Source of the DNA: Thermotogota bacterium
Lineage (GTDB): Bacteria; Thermotogota; Thermotogae; Thermotogales; Fervidobacteriaceae
NCBI GenBank assembly: GCA_030550315.1
Contig: JAUQPP010000002.1
Coordinates: forward strand, 1-64,000
Direction: 5' to 3'
Length of the DNA stretch: 64,000 nt
Within the stretch, counting starts at the first letter, position 1. Every line of letters begins with the position of its first letter. A program made the translations under genes and the position numbers. Shown here in pieces: positions 46,912 to 57,878 of this stretch. The notes below the pieces were generated by a model that worked only from the letters and a program-made list of their open reading frames with translations, had not been told where the DNA came from and ran no database searches.

Positions 46912-47649
46912 ATGAATCTGAGGGAAGCAATCGAAGAAAAACTAAAGCAACTTAAGAGTAATTACAAACCTCAAGAGGTCGAAATCAATACTGAACAGTT
47001 GAGCTTGAATACCTTTATCGAACACACGAATCTAAAGCCAACGGCAACAACTGAAGAGATAGAAAAACTTTGCGAAGAAGCAAAACTATTTGGTTTCAGG
47101 GGTGTGTGTGTCAATCCTACCTTTGTACCATTGGTCGCGGAAAAACTTAGGAACACAGGAATCCTCGTTGTCACCGTTATTGGTTTTCCACTTGGAGCAA
47201 CTGGAACACCGGTTAAAGCGTTCGAAGCAAATTGGGTTGTTCAAAATGGGGCACAGGAAGTAGATATGGTTATTAACATTGGTAAGCTTAAAGAGGGTGA
47301 TTACCAATACGTTTATGATGATATTCGGGCCGTTGTAGAAGCATCCAAGGTTCCTGTGAAGGTGATTATAGAAACATGCTATTTAACTAACGAGGAAAAA
47401 GTTGCCGCTTGTGTAATCTCAAAACTTGCGGGAGCAAAATTTGTAAAGACATCAACTGGTTTTGGAACGGGTGGTGCGAAGTTTGAAGATGTTCAGCTTA
47501 TGAGGTGGGCAGTCGATGGTGAGATCGAGGTAAAGGCTTCTGGAGGTATTCGTACATACGAAGATGCCATCAAAATGCTCAAAGCCGGAGCAACACGTAT
47601 TGGAACGAGCTCTGGAGTTGCCATTTGCTCAACACCGTTGAACGGTTGA
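46912..47649 (+). CDS. deoC: Deoxyribose-phosphate aldolase
   Basis: Class I aldolase splitting 2-deoxyribose 5-phosphate, 245 residues. Seen: FIEHTNLKPTATTEEIEKLCEEA, GVCVNPTFVPL, VTVIGFPLGA, EVDMVINIGKLKEGDY, AKFVKTSTGFGTGGA (Schiff-base Lys), IEVKASGGIRTYEDAI. Strong GGAGG upstream of ATG 46912. Confidence 0.97.
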   Translation: MNLREAIEEKLKQLKSNYKPQEVEINTEQLSLNTFIEHTNLKPTATTEEIEKLCEEAKLFGFRGVCVNPTFVPLVAEKLRNTGILVVTVIGFPLGATGTPVKAFEANWVVQNGAQEVDMVINIGKLKEGDYQYVYDDIRAVVEASKVPVKVIIETCYLTNEEKVAACVISKLAGAKFVKTSTGFGTGGAKFEDVQLMRWAVDGEIEVKASGGIRTYEDAIKMLKAGATRIGTSSGVAICSTPLNG

Positions 47650-47682
47650 GCGTGAAATTGAAGTCCCGAGGGGGTTGACAGT

Positions 47683-48795
47683 ATGAAAGTTCTGGGGCTG
47701 ATTTTAGCGGGGGGGCGCAGTGAAGCTTTGGGAAAATTGGTTCACAAACGTGCAAGCGCAGCATTGCCAGTGTTTGGAAAATATCGTGCAATAGATTTCA
47801 CACTTAGCAACATGGTTAATTCGGGTATTTATAAAGTTGGTGTACTTACGCAGTACAATCCCCGTAGCTTGATGGACCACCTTGGTTCAGGTAAGGAATG
47901 GGATCTGGACCGTAAACATGGTGGCCTTTACATACTTCAACCTTATCTTGGGATGACTGGCGAATATTGGTACCGTGGAACGGCGGATGCAATTTTTCAA
48001 AATACCACAATGCTTAGACGCGGGGACGAGGACTATGTTTTGATAGGCTCAGGCGACCACATTTACAAGATGATATACAACGAGCTGTTCAGCTATCATT
48101 TCGAAAAGGGAGCTGATGTGACTTTAGTCGTAAAGGAGCTCGATGATACGTACGATATCAAACAGTACGGTGTAGTTGTTACAGATGTGGATGGAAGGAT
48201 TTTGGAATTCCACGAAAAAGTTGAAAATCCACCGACTCGCAAAGCGTTCCTTGGAGTTTACTTTATAAATAAATATCTGCTTCTGGACCTCTTATACGAC
48301 ACGGTTCCATCCGGGAAATACGATTTGCTTTTAGATGTCATCGTTCCGAACCTAAGCAGGCTCCGCGTGTATGCATACGAGTTCAACGGTTATTGGCGGA
48401 ACGTGAAAAAGGGAATCTTAGAGTATTACAGAATCAACATGGACGTGCTGAAACGCGAAGTACGGGAGGAGTTATTTCTTAAGAACGGTAAAGTATACAC
48501 CAAACTGAAGGATTATCCTCCAGCAAAATTTACAGGAACGGCAAAGGTTTCCAACTCGCTTGTATCGGATGGTTGTATAGTCTCCGGTATCGTAAAGAAC
48601 TCGGTGCTTTTTAGAGGAGTCGTTGTCAGAGCCGGGGCACTGGTGGAGAATTCTATAGTGATGCAGGATACGGTAATCGAAGAAGGTGCCTACGTGAGGA
48701 ATGCAATAATAGACAAGAACTGTGTTATCCGCGCGGAACAGTCGCTCATAGGAGACTTCGAACCGGTCGTTTTGGAAAAATGGATGGTAGTTTAG
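47683..48795 (+). CDS. glgD: Glycogen biosynthesis protein GlgD
   Basis: 370 residues, nucleotidyltransferase-like partner of GlgC. Seen: ILAGGRSEALGKLVHKRASAALPVFGKYRAIDF; the catalytic Gly-Gly-x-Gly-x-Arg pattern is altered to GGRSEAL, as in GlgD of other bacteria, so it is probably regulatory or structural. C-terminal left-handed beta-helix region with AYVRNAIIDKNCVIRAEQS. Followed by glgC after 12 bases. Confidence 0.9.
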   Translation: MKVLGLILAGGRSEALGKLVHKRASAALPVFGKYRAIDFTLSNMVNSGIYKVGVLTQYNPRSLMDHLGSGKEWDLDRKHGGLYILQPYLGMTGEYWYRGTADAIFQNTTMLRRGDEDYVLIGSGDHIYKMIYNELFSYHFEKGADVTLVVKELDDTYDIKQYGVVVTDVDGRILEFHEKVENPPTRKAFLGVYFINKYLLLDLLYDTVPSGKYDLLLDVIVPNLSRLRVYAYEFNGYWRNVKKGILEYYRINMDVLKREVREELFLKNGKVYTKLKDYPPAKFTGTAKVSNSLVSDGCIVSGIVKNSVLFRGVVVRAGALVENSIVMQDTVIEEGAYVRNAIIDKNCVIRAEQSLIGDFEPVVLEKWMVV

Positions 48796-48807
48796 GGGGC
48801 GTTGCGT

Positions 48808-50073
48808 ATGAAAAATGTTGTTGCACTAATTCTTGCCGGAGGGCAAGGAACGAGGCTTGGTGTACTTACTGAGAAGATTCCGAAACCGGCCGTTCAATTC
48901 GGGGGAAAGTACAGGATTATAGATTTCACTTTGAGTAACTGTGTGAACTCCGGAATATACCAAGTCGGTGTACTTGCACAGTATCGTCCACACTTGTTGA
49001 ACAAGCATATCGGGATTGGTAAGCCCTGGGACCTGGACAGAAAAGGTGGAGGGGTTACGATACTACAACCTTATTCAACACTCAAAGAAAGTGTTTGGTA
49101 CAAGGGAACGGCTGATGCTGTTTATCAAAACATCGAATTCATCGATGAGTACAAACCAGAATATATAGTCGTCCTCTCAGGAGATCACATATATTCGATG
49201 GACTACAGTGAATTTGTTTATTACCACATCTCGAAAGGTGCCCTGGCAACGATCGCGTGCATGGAAGTACCAATTACTGAGGCGCACAGGTTTGGCATAA
49301 TGATAACGGATATCGACAACAAAATCATCGAATTCGAAGAAAAGCCAAAAAAGCCGAGGTCAAATCTTGCATCTTTGGGAATCTACGTCTTCAACTGGAA
49401 CTTCATAAAAGAAGTATTAATCGAAGATGCCAAAGATGAATCCAGTGATCACGACTTTGGAAAGAATATTATTCCCAAAATATTGTCAACAGGAAAGGTT
49501 TACGCATTCCCGTTTGAAGGATACTGGAGAGATGTTGGAACAATATTATCATACTGGGAAGCAAACTTAGAGCTGACAAGACCAATTCCTCCGTTTAATT
49601 TGTACGATCCAAACTGGCGAATTTACACGAAATCAGAAGAAATGCAACCGGCTTACATTTCTGAGACCGGTGAAGTTAGGAACTCGATTATAAGCGAGGG
49701 ATGTGAAATTCACGGCTACGTTGATAACAGTGTCATATCCCAGGGGGTTATTATTGGTGAAGGTTCCGTGATACGCAACAGTGTGCTAATGACAAAGGTT
49801 TGTGTAGGAAGCAATGTCGTCATCGAGGATGCGATTATAGCTGATAACTCTGTAATAGGTGACAATTGTAAAATTGGCATCGGTAAATTTGCGGAAAGCA
49901 AGTACGATAAAAAGGTATACGATTCACACATAACCGTTATAGGTATGGACAGCAAGATCGGTGAAAACTGCGAATTTGGAAAAAATGTCGTTGTTGGTAA
50001 CGATGTTGTTGTGCCAGCTGGTACAAAAATTGAGAGTGGAGGATTCTTTTTCTCGGGGGTGAATGAGAAATAA
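48808..50073 (+). CDS. glgC: Glucose-1-phosphate adenylyltransferase
   Basis: Makes ADP-glucose for glycogen synthesis, 421 residues. Seen: [34 protein letters not shown] (catalytic loop intact), [42 protein letters not shown], and a C-terminal beta-helix of hexapeptide repeats. ATG 48808 after AGGGGG. Works with GlgD upstream; glgA and glgB are not in the window. Confidence 0.97.
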   Translation: MKNVVALILAGGQGTRLGVLTEKIPKPAVQFGGKYRIIDFTLSNCVNSGIYQVGVLAQYRPHLLNKHIGIGKPWDLDRKGGGVTILQPYSTLKESVWYKGTADAVYQNIEFIDEYKPEYIVVLSGDHIYSMDYSEFVYYHISKGALATIACMEVPITEAHRFGIMITDIDNKIIEFEEKPKKPRSNLASLGIYVFNWNFIKEVLIEDAKDESSDHDFGKNIIPKILSTGKVYAFPFEGYWRDVGTILSYWEANLELTRPIPPFNLYDPNWRIYTKSEEMQPAYISETGEVRNSIISEGCEIHGYVDNSVISQGVIIGEGSVIRNSVLMTKVCVGSNVVIEDAIIADNSVIGDNCKIGIGKFAESKYDKKVYDSHITVIGMDSKIGENCEFGKNVVVGNDVVVPAGTKIESGGFFFSGVNEK

Positions 50074-50110
50074 AGGAGTCGAAGAACTAAGAGGTTAGGA
50101 GTGATCGTTT

Positions 50111-51100
50111 GTGGACCTGTATTTCATCAAGGTTCGGGCGAGGAGTAAAGGAACAGCGGAAGAGATAATAGGTTATTTCTTTGGAAAGACGAACAGTGCA
50201 CCAGATTTTGATTTTCTGGTTGTTCCTATTAGGTACTCGAGCTTAATTTTAATTGATCAGTTTACTTTGGAAGAAAATCTCTCAGAATTTAAGGAAAAAC
50301 TTACAAAAGTCAAAGAAAACCTCAAAACCCAATCGAATGTGAGCGATGTAACGCTGGCTTTTTTAACTTATTTGAACAACGTTATGAATCGTCGTGGTAA
50401 GATCCCGCTGGGAATCGAATTCACAACCGCTATAAAGGAAGATGATGAAGAAGTCTTAAAGCTCATTATATCTGATTTGCTCGAAGAATGGAGCCCAAAA
50501 ATGGAAGTACTGGTCAAGGCAGAAGCCTTGACGTTAGAGGAATATTCTGCTTTAACCTTTTTCGACGTACAGGAGGACTTCTCAGATCCAGGAATTGCGC
50601 AGATTTATTCAAGACCAGATATTGTGGATTTACCCGAGGTCTTCCCGGTTATAGATCCGATAAACGGTGTCAGTATTGTCCAGTTTGACGTTGGTGATAA
50701 GATCCCTGTAGTTGTGTTGAACTACGGTAAGTACGAATCAGCTATTAAGAGCAAGATTCCTGATGTAGACACAACTAAGAGGGCTATCGAAGGAACTTTG
50801 GTCAGTAAGGAATTGTTGAGGGTCAAAGGTGGTACCGTTTATCTTATCAAGGTTGAGATTGCCGAAGGGATTGTTGGGAAAGGGCTAATTAGCCCAGCTT
50901 TAAAGATCCTAACGGACGAGACTTATTTTATGAGGAAGCGTTCAAGTGCAGTGTGGGAACAATCTGAACGTCAACCAGGTGTGAAGGAAATTAAATTGCA
51001 TGTGCCACCGACCACTGGTAACGAATTGTTGATTGCCTTCATGACAACGTTGCTTGTCACAGGTGCTTTGCTCATATTGGTTTATATATTTACCAAGTGA
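50111..51100 (+). CDS. Tail-anchored protein of unknown function
   Basis: 329 residues, not recognised beyond a likely Thermotogota-restricted family. Seen: a soluble part rich in Glu, Lys and Leu (about 1-300), with a helical stretch EENLSEFKEKLTKVKENLK and a central DVGDKIPVVVLNYGKYESAIKSK, and one C-terminal membrane segment (about 307-327) leaving only a Thr-Lys end. No signal peptide. That layout suggests a cytoplasmic domain anchored by its tail. GTG start 9 bases after AGGAG. It lies between glgC and the ispF fusion. Confidence 0.8.
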   Translation: MDLYFIKVRARSKGTAEEIIGYFFGKTNSAPDFDFLVVPIRYSSLILIDQFTLEENLSEFKEKLTKVKENLKTQSNVSDVTLAFLTYLNNVMNRRGKIPLGIEFTTAIKEDDEEVLKLIISDLLEEWSPKMEVLVKAEALTLEEYSALTFFDVQEDFSDPGIAQIYSRPDIVDLPEVFPVIDPINGVSIVQFDVGDKIPVVVLNYGKYESAIKSKIPDVDTTKRAIEGTLVSKELLRVKGGTVYLIKVEIAEGIVGKGLISPALKILTDETYFMRKRSSAVWEQSERQPGVKEIKLHVPPTTGNELLIAFMTTLLVTGALLILVYIFTK

Positions 51101-51118
51101 GGGAGGTTATCGGCAAAG

Positions 51119-52099
51119 TTGAAGATTCAAAAAATAAGTGGCGAGTTCGTTGAAGAAGTTGCCAAGCTGATTTATCTGGAGAAGCAAAATTTCTACGATG
51201 AGCTCTTTGGCAGTGATGCCTTAAAGTACATAGAAAAAGCCTTGACTAACGATATCCCGCCGTTTCAAAAGGACTATGGATTAGTTGCTGTCGAAGACGG
51301 GAAGGTACTTGGTACGCTTCTTTTTGCGGACAAGGCTTCATTTAGACACGGTTATCAGAAGTGGTTGAAAATCCTGGGACTGAAGATATTTCCAGTGGGA
51401 AGCAAGATGATTTACATAATTCAAAGATTACTTATCGAGTTCGGAGTTAACGACCTATACATCGTAGCGTTGGCTGGGAATGTCAAGGAATATCTCTTAT
51501 ACACGTTCATCAAGCAAAATAGGTATAGGAAAGTCATAGTGGACACTGCGGATGATAAATTTTACACGAAGTTTGGTTTCCACGAGGGTACTCCCGTCCA
51601 CAACAAACTGAGGCGTTATGAGAAGCTTTGCGACTACGAAACGTTATCCGGTATCGGGTGGGATACGCACCCACTGATAAATGGTCGTGAACTCATTCTT
51701 GGAGGAGTAAAGATAGAGAATCAATTTGGATTAGATGGCCATTCTGACGCGGATGTTCTTTGCCATGCAATAATCGACAGCTTACTTGGGGTAGCCCTGA
51801 AAACGGACATAGGAATGCTCTTTCCTGAAACTGCTGAAAACAAGAATCGTAAGAGTTTGGAAATGCTTAGGAAAGTTGTTCAAAACTTGAATTTCCAGGG
51901 GTACTTTCCCTCATCGATAGACTGTGTTATAATCTCACAGGTGAAGTTGAGTTCCTACCGACAAATGATGATTGAAAGTGTTGAGAGTGTTACAAACTGT
52001 CCTGTTTCGATCAAGTTCAAGTCCGGGAATGGTGTATACCCGGAATCGGAGTTCAAGGGGATTACTGCTATTTGCGTGAGTAACGTGGAAAAAATATGA
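51119..52099 (+). CDS. ispF: GNAT-like domain fused to 2-C-methyl-D-erythritol 2,4-cyclodiphosphate synthase
   Basis: 326 residues. The C-terminal half (about 177-326) is IspF: GIGWDTHPL (metal Asp/His), LILGGVKI, GLDGHSDADVLCHAIIDSLLG (metal His), DIGMLFPE, and KFKSGNGVY replacing the usual Thr-Thr-x-Glu loop, as I recall for T. maritima IspF. The N-terminal half (about 1-168) looks like a GNAT acetyltransferase: YGLVAVEDGKVLGTLLFAD, a central helix, and DKFYTKFGFHEGTP. There is one open frame with no internal stop, and TTG 51119 lies 12 bases after GGGAGG. Makes MEcPP for the MEP pathway; the added domain's substrate is unknown. Confidence 0.88.
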   Translation: MKIQKISGEFVEEVAKLIYLEKQNFYDELFGSDALKYIEKALTNDIPPFQKDYGLVAVEDGKVLGTLLFADKASFRHGYQKWLKILGLKIFPVGSKMIYIIQRLLIEFGVNDLYIVALAGNVKEYLLYTFIKQNRYRKVIVDTADDKFYTKFGFHEGTPVHNKLRRYEKLCDYETLSGIGWDTHPLINGRELILGGVKIENQFGLDGHSDADVLCHAIIDSLLGVALKTDIGMLFPETAENKNRKSLEMLRKVVQNLNFQGYFPSSIDCVIISQVKLSSYRQMMIESVESVTNCPVSIKFKSGNGVYPESEFKGITAICVSNVEKI

Positions 52100-52148
52100 A
52101 TTTAAAATTCAAATACAGACACATTGAACGGGATATGGAGGTGGAGTT

Positions 52149-52703
52149 ATGGTAAACTCGTTCCTTAAAACTGCGGAAGAGAAGATGAAAAAATCTGTTG
52201 AAAAAATTGCGGAAGAACTTAAGCATCTTAGAACAGGGCGCGCTTCACCAGCAGTGCTGGAAGAAATTAAAGTTGACTATTACGGCGTGCCAACCCCGAT
52301 ATTACAGGTTGCGCAAGTTACTACAGAAGAGCGGCAACTCATCATAAAGCCTTGGGAACGCACACTGTTAAACGCCATTGAAAAGGCTATCCTTGCAAGC
52401 GATCTAGGATTAACTCCCGTTAACGATGGAAACGTGGTTAGAATAGTCTTCCCAACTCCGACAACCGAACAGCGGCAGAAATGGGTCAAAAAGGCGAAAG
52501 AAATTGTTGAAGAAGGAAAGATAGCGGTAAGAAACATCAGGCGTGATGTTTTGAAAGACGTTAAAGACAAGAAAAAAGAAGGAGAAATTTCCGAAGATGA
52601 TGAAAAGAGACTCGAAAAGGAAATTCAGAATCTGACTGACAAATATATTGCTGAGCTGGATAAACTTTTCGAAAAGAAAGAAAAGGAGATAATGGAATTC
52701 TGA
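52149..52703 (+). CDS. frr: Ribosome recycling factor
   Basis: 184 residues. With EF-G it splits post-termination ribosomes. Seen: [87 protein letters not shown]. Typical length. The stop overlaps the uppS ATG (TGATGG). Confidence 0.98.
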   Translation: MVNSFLKTAEEKMKKSVEKIAEELKHLRTGRASPAVLEEIKVDYYGVPTPILQVAQVTTEERQLIIKPWERTLLNAIEKAILASDLGLTPVNDGNVVRIVFPTPTTEQRQKWVKKAKEIVEEGKIAVRNIRRDVLKDVKDKKKEGEISEDDEKRLEKEIQNLTDKYIAELDKLFEKKEKEIMEF

Positions 52704-53416
52704 TGGCTCTTAATAAGAAAGAACCTCCAAAGCACATTGCGTTCATAATGGATGGAAACGGTCGGTGGGCTAAGGAAAAGGGAAAACCAAGAACTTATGG
52801 ACATTATGTTGGGGCTTACAAAATAGAGGATGTCGTCAAGTGGTGTGCCCAGCGAGGAATCGAATTCACCACGTTTTATGCCTTTTCGACGGAAAATTGG
52901 AAACGTCCACCAGATGAGGTAAGTTTCTTGTTTAACCTTTTGGTTGAGAAAATAGGAGAATTTTATGAGCGAATGAATAAGGAAAACGTAAGATTGAGAT
53001 TCATTGGGAGAATAAATGACTTGCCGGAGGCTGTGAAAAGTAAGTGCCTCGAATACGAAGAGAAAACCAAGAATAACAACAGGATACAGGTCATAATAGC
53101 CTTAAATTACGGTGGTCGATCGGAAATCGTGGATGCGGTAAAAAAGATTGTCCAAAGCTGTTCTACTAGTTTGGATTTTCTCAACGAAGAGAATTTTCGA
53201 AATTTTCTTTACGCACCGGATGTTCCAGATCCAGATTTGATCATCCGAACTTCAGGCGAACAACGCATCAGCAATTTTCTGCTATGGCAGCTGGCCTACA
53301 GCGAGCTTTACTTTAGTCCCGTTTATTGGCCCGATTTCAACGAAGAGGAATTGGACAAGGCCATAAACTTTTACATGAGCCGAGACAGAAGGTTTGGGGG
53401 GATTGGGGACGGATGA
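52703..53416 (+). CDS. uppS: Isoprenyl transferase (undecaprenyl diphosphate synthase)
   Basis: Builds the C55 lipid carrier for wall synthesis from farnesyl diphosphate and IPP, 237 residues. Seen: HIAFIMDGNGRWAKEKGKPRTYGH (catalytic Asp), FYAFSTENWKRPPDEV, DLIIRTSGEQRISNFLLWQLAYSELYF, and WPDFNEEELDKAI. Overlaps frr upstream and cdsA downstream. Confidence 0.97.
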   Translation: MALNKKEPPKHIAFIMDGNGRWAKEKGKPRTYGHYVGAYKIEDVVKWCAQRGIEFTTFYAFSTENWKRPPDEVSFLFNLLVEKIGEFYERMNKENVRLRFIGRINDLPEAVKSKCLEYEEKTKNNNRIQVIIALNYGGRSEIVDAVKKIVQSCSTSLDFLNEENFRNFLYAPDVPDPDLIIRTSGEQRISNFLLWQLAYSELYFSPVYWPDFNEEELDKAINFYMSRDRRFGGIGDG

Positions 53417-54240
53417 GTAATCTGAAGGCTGAAACTATTCAACGTGTCATTAGTGCATTTGTCGTTGCTCCTTTCGTTGTGCTATGCTTTGTTTCCTACA
53501 ATAGCTTGGTGGGATTGGTCGCTGCAATTGTCATGGTCTCGAGCGGGGAATTCTTCTACACAACGTTACGAAAACATGGAGCTTGGTTGATGGTTGTCTA
53601 CACGGGTATAGTTTCGGCCTTTCCGATTCTGTACGGAACGTTTTTCCAGGAGAAACCAATGGAGCTCCTTGCTTACATTTACATTGCGGGAATCGTTTTC
53701 ACACTATCCCGAGTGAAAAATAAGGAAATCATTACAGAAATCTATTTTGCGTTTACTACAGCTCTCATTTACATTGCTTTTTTGCTCTCATTCTTTATCC
53801 CACTTTACGCAAAATTCGGAGCCGATGCCGCACTCTTGACGCTAACGTTGAGTTGGTCGTACGATAGCTTTGCGTTTGCGTTTGGTATGTCAACTGGTGG
53901 TAAGCACAAACTTGGGAGCTATTACAGTCCGAACAAGTCCTGGGAAGGGTTGTTCGGTGGAATATTTGGGACGACTTTGTACATAATACTTTACCAGAAC
54001 GTTGCAAGACTATTTTTCAAATCAGACTTGAGACTATCGCTTCCTGTAATCCTTTTGATAGCAACGGTAACGGCGATTTTTGATACTTTTGGTGACATCT
54101 TTGAGTCCTCGATAAAAAGACATTACAACGTGAAACACATGGGCAATTTGTTACCAGGACACGGTGGTATGTTGGATCGAATAGATGGGCTGTTGTTCAT
54201 TACTCCTGTGGTGTACGCGTTATTCACGATTTTCGGCTGA
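53413..54240 (+). CDS. cdsA: Phosphatidate cytidylyltransferase
   Basis: Integral-membrane enzyme making CDP-diacylglycerol, 275 residues with about eight hydrophobic segments. Seen: the C-terminal signature FGDIFESSIKRHYNVKHMGNLLPGHGGMLDRIDGL, including the metal-binding Asp. ATG 53413 overlaps the uppS stop (ATGA); the longer open frame is in uppS. The adjacent uppS-cdsA order is common. Confidence 0.96.
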   Translation: MSNLKAETIQRVISAFVVAPFVVLCFVSYNSLVGLVAAIVMVSSGEFFYTTLRKHGAWLMVVYTGIVSAFPILYGTFFQEKPMELLAYIYIAGIVFTLSRVKNKEIITEIYFAFTTALIYIAFLLSFFIPLYAKFGADAALLTLTLSWSYDSFAFAFGMSTGGKHKLGSYYSPNKSWEGLFGGIFGTTLYIILYQNVARLFFKSDLRLSLPVILLIATVTAIFDTFGDIFESSIKRHYNVKHMGNLLPGHGGMLDRIDGLLFITPVVYALFTIFG

Positions 54241-54261
54241 GAATGATTACCCGGAGGTGCG

Positions 54262-56865
54262 ATGATGAAATACATGACCAGTGAAGAGATACGTGAGGCT
54301 TTCCTTTCATTTTTCGAATCGAAAGGACACAAGAGATTACCAAGCGCTTCGTTGATTCCTGACGATCCACAACTCATGTTCACTGTTGCCGGTATGGTTC
54401 CTTTCAAGCCCATTTTCTGGGGCAAGGTGGAACCGGTCTACACAAGGGTAACAACTTGTCAGAAATGCGTTAGGACTAATGATATAGAGAACGTTGGTAG
54501 AACTCCTCGCCATCATACTTTCTTTGAAATGCTTGGCAACTTCTCTTTTGGTGATTACTTCAAAAGGGAAGCGATCGAATGGGCATGGGAGTTTGTAACC
54601 CAAGTCCTTCGAATGCCTGAGGAGAAGTTATGGGTATCTGTTTACGAAGAGGATGATGAAGCGTTCGAGATTTGGAAAAGTATCGGTGTTCCTGAGCGAA
54701 AGATTGTTAGGATGGGAAAAGAAGACAACTTCTGGGGGCCGGCTGGTCCAACGGGGCCTTGCGGACCGTGCTCTGAGATTTTTTACGACACGGGCGTGGA
54801 GGTACCCGTTCCAGAAGGTCAGGAACCGACACCGGCCAACACAGATGGTAGGTTTATTGAAATTTGGAATTTGGTTTTTACCGAATTCTATCAGGACGAG
54901 GAAGGCAAACTCCACCCATTGCCGAAGAAGAATATCGACACCGGTGCTGGTTTGGAACGCATCGCGGCTATGATGCAAGGAGTTTACTGGAACTTCGATA
55001 CTGACCTTTTCAAACCTATTATCGATAAGATACAGGAAGTTCTGAATGTGAGATATAAGGAAGATCCTGTAAAGGATGTTTCGATACGGGTGATCGCTGA
55101 CCACGTTAGAGCAGTTACGTTTATTATTACTGACGGAGTGTTGCCCTCAAACGAAGGTCGAGGTTACGTTCTAAGAAGGATACTTCGAAGAGCTTTGAGA
55201 CACGGAACGCTTTTGGGAGCGAAGGAACCGTTCCTGTACAAGATCGTCGAGAGTGTAGTTTCGAAGATGAAAGCCATTTACCCAGAACTCGTTGAAAAAC
55301 AATCTTTTGTTGAAAATGTTGTGCGTAACGAAGAGTTGAGATTCATCTCGAATCTGTCTAAAGGCACGGAGATGGTGCACAGAGTGGCTTCCGTTTCGGG
55401 AGGGAGGATCTCCGGTGAGGATGCCTTTAAGCTTTACGATACTTATGGATTCCCGATAGACATTCTCAGAGACATTGCACGTGAAAATAATTATTCGCTG
55501 GATGAAGAAGGTTTTGAAAAGTACCTTGAGGAGCAGAGGGAACGTTCAAGAAGAGCACAAGGAGAGGTTGAGTTTGCCACAAGAACGGGATACGAAGGTC
55601 TCGAACTGGAGACAGTCTTTGTTGGGTACGACACTCTAAAAACCACCGCAAAGGTACTGAAAATCAAGGTGAATGAAGAGTTTGTTGAATCTGCACAGGA
55701 CTGCGAATGTGAGGTTGTTCTCGACGTTACGCCGTTCTACGCGGAAAAAGGTGGTCAAGTGGCGGACACGGGTTTAATCGTAGGTAGTGAGGGGAAGTTT
55801 GAGGTTAACTACGTCTACACACCTGTGGAGGGTGTGATAGTTCACAAGGGTTGTTTGAAGGGTAAGCTCTCCACTGGTGCAGAAGTCCAAGCTGTTGTAG
55901 ATGAGGAAAAACGAAGGGCTACAATGCGTAACCATACGGCTACGCACTTACTTCACGCGGCACTGAGAAAGGTCTTAGGAACACATGTGCGACAAGCAGG
56001 TTCGCTTGTCGAACCCGCGCGCTTAAGGTTTGACTTCACGCATTATCAAGCACTTTCGGACCAAGAAATTGCAGTCATTGAGGATCTAGTTAATGAGATA
56101 ATACTTTCAGCAATCCCTGTTGAAGTGAGTGTGAAGTCTTACGACGAAGCCGTGAAACAGGGAGCTATTGCCCTGTTTGATGAAAAGTATGGAGATTTTG
56201 TCAGGGTTGTGAAGGTTGGAGACTTCAGTGAAGAGCTTTGTGGGGGTACGCACGTGAAGAATACAGGAGAGATAGGTCTCTTCAAAATAACTTCCGAAGG
56301 TGCCGTAAGTGCTGGTGTACGTAGGATTGAAGCCATCACAGGATTGAACTCCTTAAGGTTCCTCCGCGCACTTGAAGCAAAAGTGAAATCACTTAGGGAT
56401 ATTTTGGAAGTTTCGGACGACCAGCTACCGGAAAAGGTTCAGAAGTTAATCGATGAAAGGAAGAAACTCGAGAAGGAAGTTGCCGAGCTTAAGAAGAAAG
56501 CAATCAACGTTGAAGAACTGATCGAGTTGGCAAGGGAGTATGAAGGTGTCAAATATGTTGCGCACGTTTTCGAAGGTATCGAACCCGAGGTTCTAAAAGA
56601 GTTGGTTGACGAACTATCCGATAGAATACAGGGGCCAGTACTTTTGATCACAAAGCTCGATGGAAAGGTAGTTTTCGTCATCAAGGTACCTAAAGGGTTA
56701 GCATCCACGTATCACGCCGGAAACATTGCAAAGGTTGTTGCGCAGACCTTGGGTGGTGGTGGTGGCGGTAGCCCGACTTTTGCGCAGGCGGGAGGAAAAT
56801 TAATTGACATGGTTCCTAAGGCTGTCGAAGTCTTTGAGAAATTAGTGAGAAGGGAAGTGCCCTAA
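54262..56865 (+). CDS. alaS: Alanyl-tRNA synthetase
   Basis: 867 residues, class II core plus editing domain. Seen: [28 protein letters not shown] (motif 2 region), [36 protein letters not shown], editing metal motifs [11 protein letters not shown] and [14 protein letters not shown]-terminal glycine run [15 protein letters not shown] (DHHA1 domain). Matches the tRNA-Ala encoded at 7567. ATG behind GGAGGTG; stop overlaps mreB (TAATG). Confidence 0.98.
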   Translation: MMKYMTSEEIREAFLSFFESKGHKRLPSASLIPDDPQLMFTVAGMVPFKPIFWGKVEPVYTRVTTCQKCVRTNDIENVGRTPRHHTFFEMLGNFSFGDYFKREAIEWAWEFVTQVLRMPEEKLWVSVYEEDDEAFEIWKSIGVPERKIVRMGKEDNFWGPAGPTGPCGPCSEIFYDTGVEVPVPEGQEPTPANTDGRFIEIWNLVFTEFYQDEEGKLHPLPKKNIDTGAGLERIAAMMQGVYWNFDTDLFKPIIDKIQEVLNVRYKEDPVKDVSIRVIADHVRAVTFIITDGVLPSNEGRGYVLRRILRRALRHGTLLGAKEPFLYKIVESVVSKMKAIYPELVEKQSFVENVVRNEELRFISNLSKGTEMVHRVASVSGGRISGEDAFKLYDTYGFPIDILRDIARENNYSLDEEGFEKYLEEQRERSRRAQGEVEFATRTGYEGLELETVFVGYDTLKTTAKVLKIKVNEEFVESAQDCECEVVLDVTPFYAEKGGQVADTGLIVGSEGKFEVNYVYTPVEGVIVHKGCLKGKLSTGAEVQAVVDEEKRRATMRNHTATHLLHAALRKVLGTHVRQAGSLVEPARLRFDFTHYQALSDQEIAVIEDLVNEIILSAIPVEVSVKSYDEAVKQGAIALFDEKYGDFVRVVKVGDFSEELCGGTHVKNTGEIGLFKITSEGAVSAGVRRIEAITGLNSLRFLRALEAKVKSLRDILEVSDDQLPEKVQKLIDERKKLEKEVAELKKKAINVEELIELAREYEGVKYVAHVFEGIEPEVLKELVDELSDRIQGPVLLITKLDGKVVFVIKVPKGLASTYHAGNIAKVVAQTLGGGGGGSPTFAQAGGKLIDMVPKAVEVFEKLVRREVP

Positions 56866-57878
56866 TGTTTGGAAGACTGGATCTTGGCATTGATCTCGGA
56901 ACTGCAAACACACTTGTCTACGTGAGAGGTAAGGGAATTGTCGTCAACGAACCATCTGTGATAGCAATAAACGTCGAAACAAACGAAATTGTTAAAGTCG
57001 GTGAAGAAGCTAAAAAGATGATTGGTAAAACACCTTCGTTCATTCAAGCGATTCGTCCGTTAAAAGACGGAGTCATCGCCGATTACGATGTAGCGCTAGC
57101 CATGCTAACGTATTTCATAAGCAAGGCACAGGACAGATTTTCATTCTTCAGACCGCGCGTGGTAATCGGGGTTCCTGTGGGGGTTACGGAAGTTGAGAGT
57201 CGCGCACTTCTCACGGCGGGAAAGGAAGCGGGTGCGAAGAAGGTTTTTTTGATCGAGGAGCCAATGGCAACGGCGCTGGGGGCGGGGTTACCCGTTGAAG
57301 AGCCGCAGGGAAACATGGTGATTGACATCGGTGGTGGTACTACGGAGGCTGCTGTTATCTCTCTTGGTTCAATCGTAACTTGGTCGTCTACTCGCGTTGC
57401 AGGCGACGAATTTGACGAGGCGATTATTCAGTACGTTCGTGAAGTATATCGGGTCACGATTGGTGTTCGGACGGCAGAGCGAGTGAAGATAGAGATCGGT
57501 AATGTATTTCCGTTAAAAGAGTACGATGAACTTCAAACGGAGATCGTCGGAATAGAACTCTCCTCCGGATTACCAAAAAGATTGACGCTCACTGGTGGTG
57601 AAATCCGGGAAGCTATAAAATCAACTGCAATGCAGATTGTTGAAACTGCGAAAGCCACACTTGAAAAAACGCCTCCTGAACTCGTTGCAGACATCACAGA
57701 ACGTGGTATTATCGTGTCAGGCGGTGGCTCGTTACTCAGGGGAATTTGCGAACTCATTTCGAAAGAGACAGGTATAGACGTTTACCGGGCAGAAGATCCT
57801 ATGAGTTGTGTGGCACGTGGCGCTGGCATGGTCTTGGATAAGATGGATATTCTTGCGAGGTTGAAGAGTGTAGAATGA
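56865..57878 (+). CDS. mreB: Rod-shape-determining protein MreB
   Basis: Actin-like cytoskeletal ATPase guiding wall synthesis, 337 residues. Seen: [98 protein letters not shown]. Length normal. Overlaps alaS and the next gene by one and four bases. Confidence 0.98.
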   Translation: MFGRLDLGIDLGTANTLVYVRGKGIVVNEPSVIAINVETNEIVKVGEEAKKMIGKTPSFIQAIRPLKDGVIADYDVALAMLTYFISKAQDRFSFFRPRVVIGVPVGVTEVESRALLTAGKEAGAKKVFLIEEPMATALGAGLPVEEPQGNMVIDIGGGTTEAAVISLGSIVTWSSTRVAGDEFDEAIIQYVREVYRVTIGVRTAERVKIEIGNVFPLKEYDELQTEIVGIELSSGLPKRLTLTGGEIREAIKSTAMQIVETAKATLEKTPPELVADITERGIIVSGGGSLLRGICELISKETGIDVYRAEDPMSCVARGAGMVLDKMDILARLKSVE

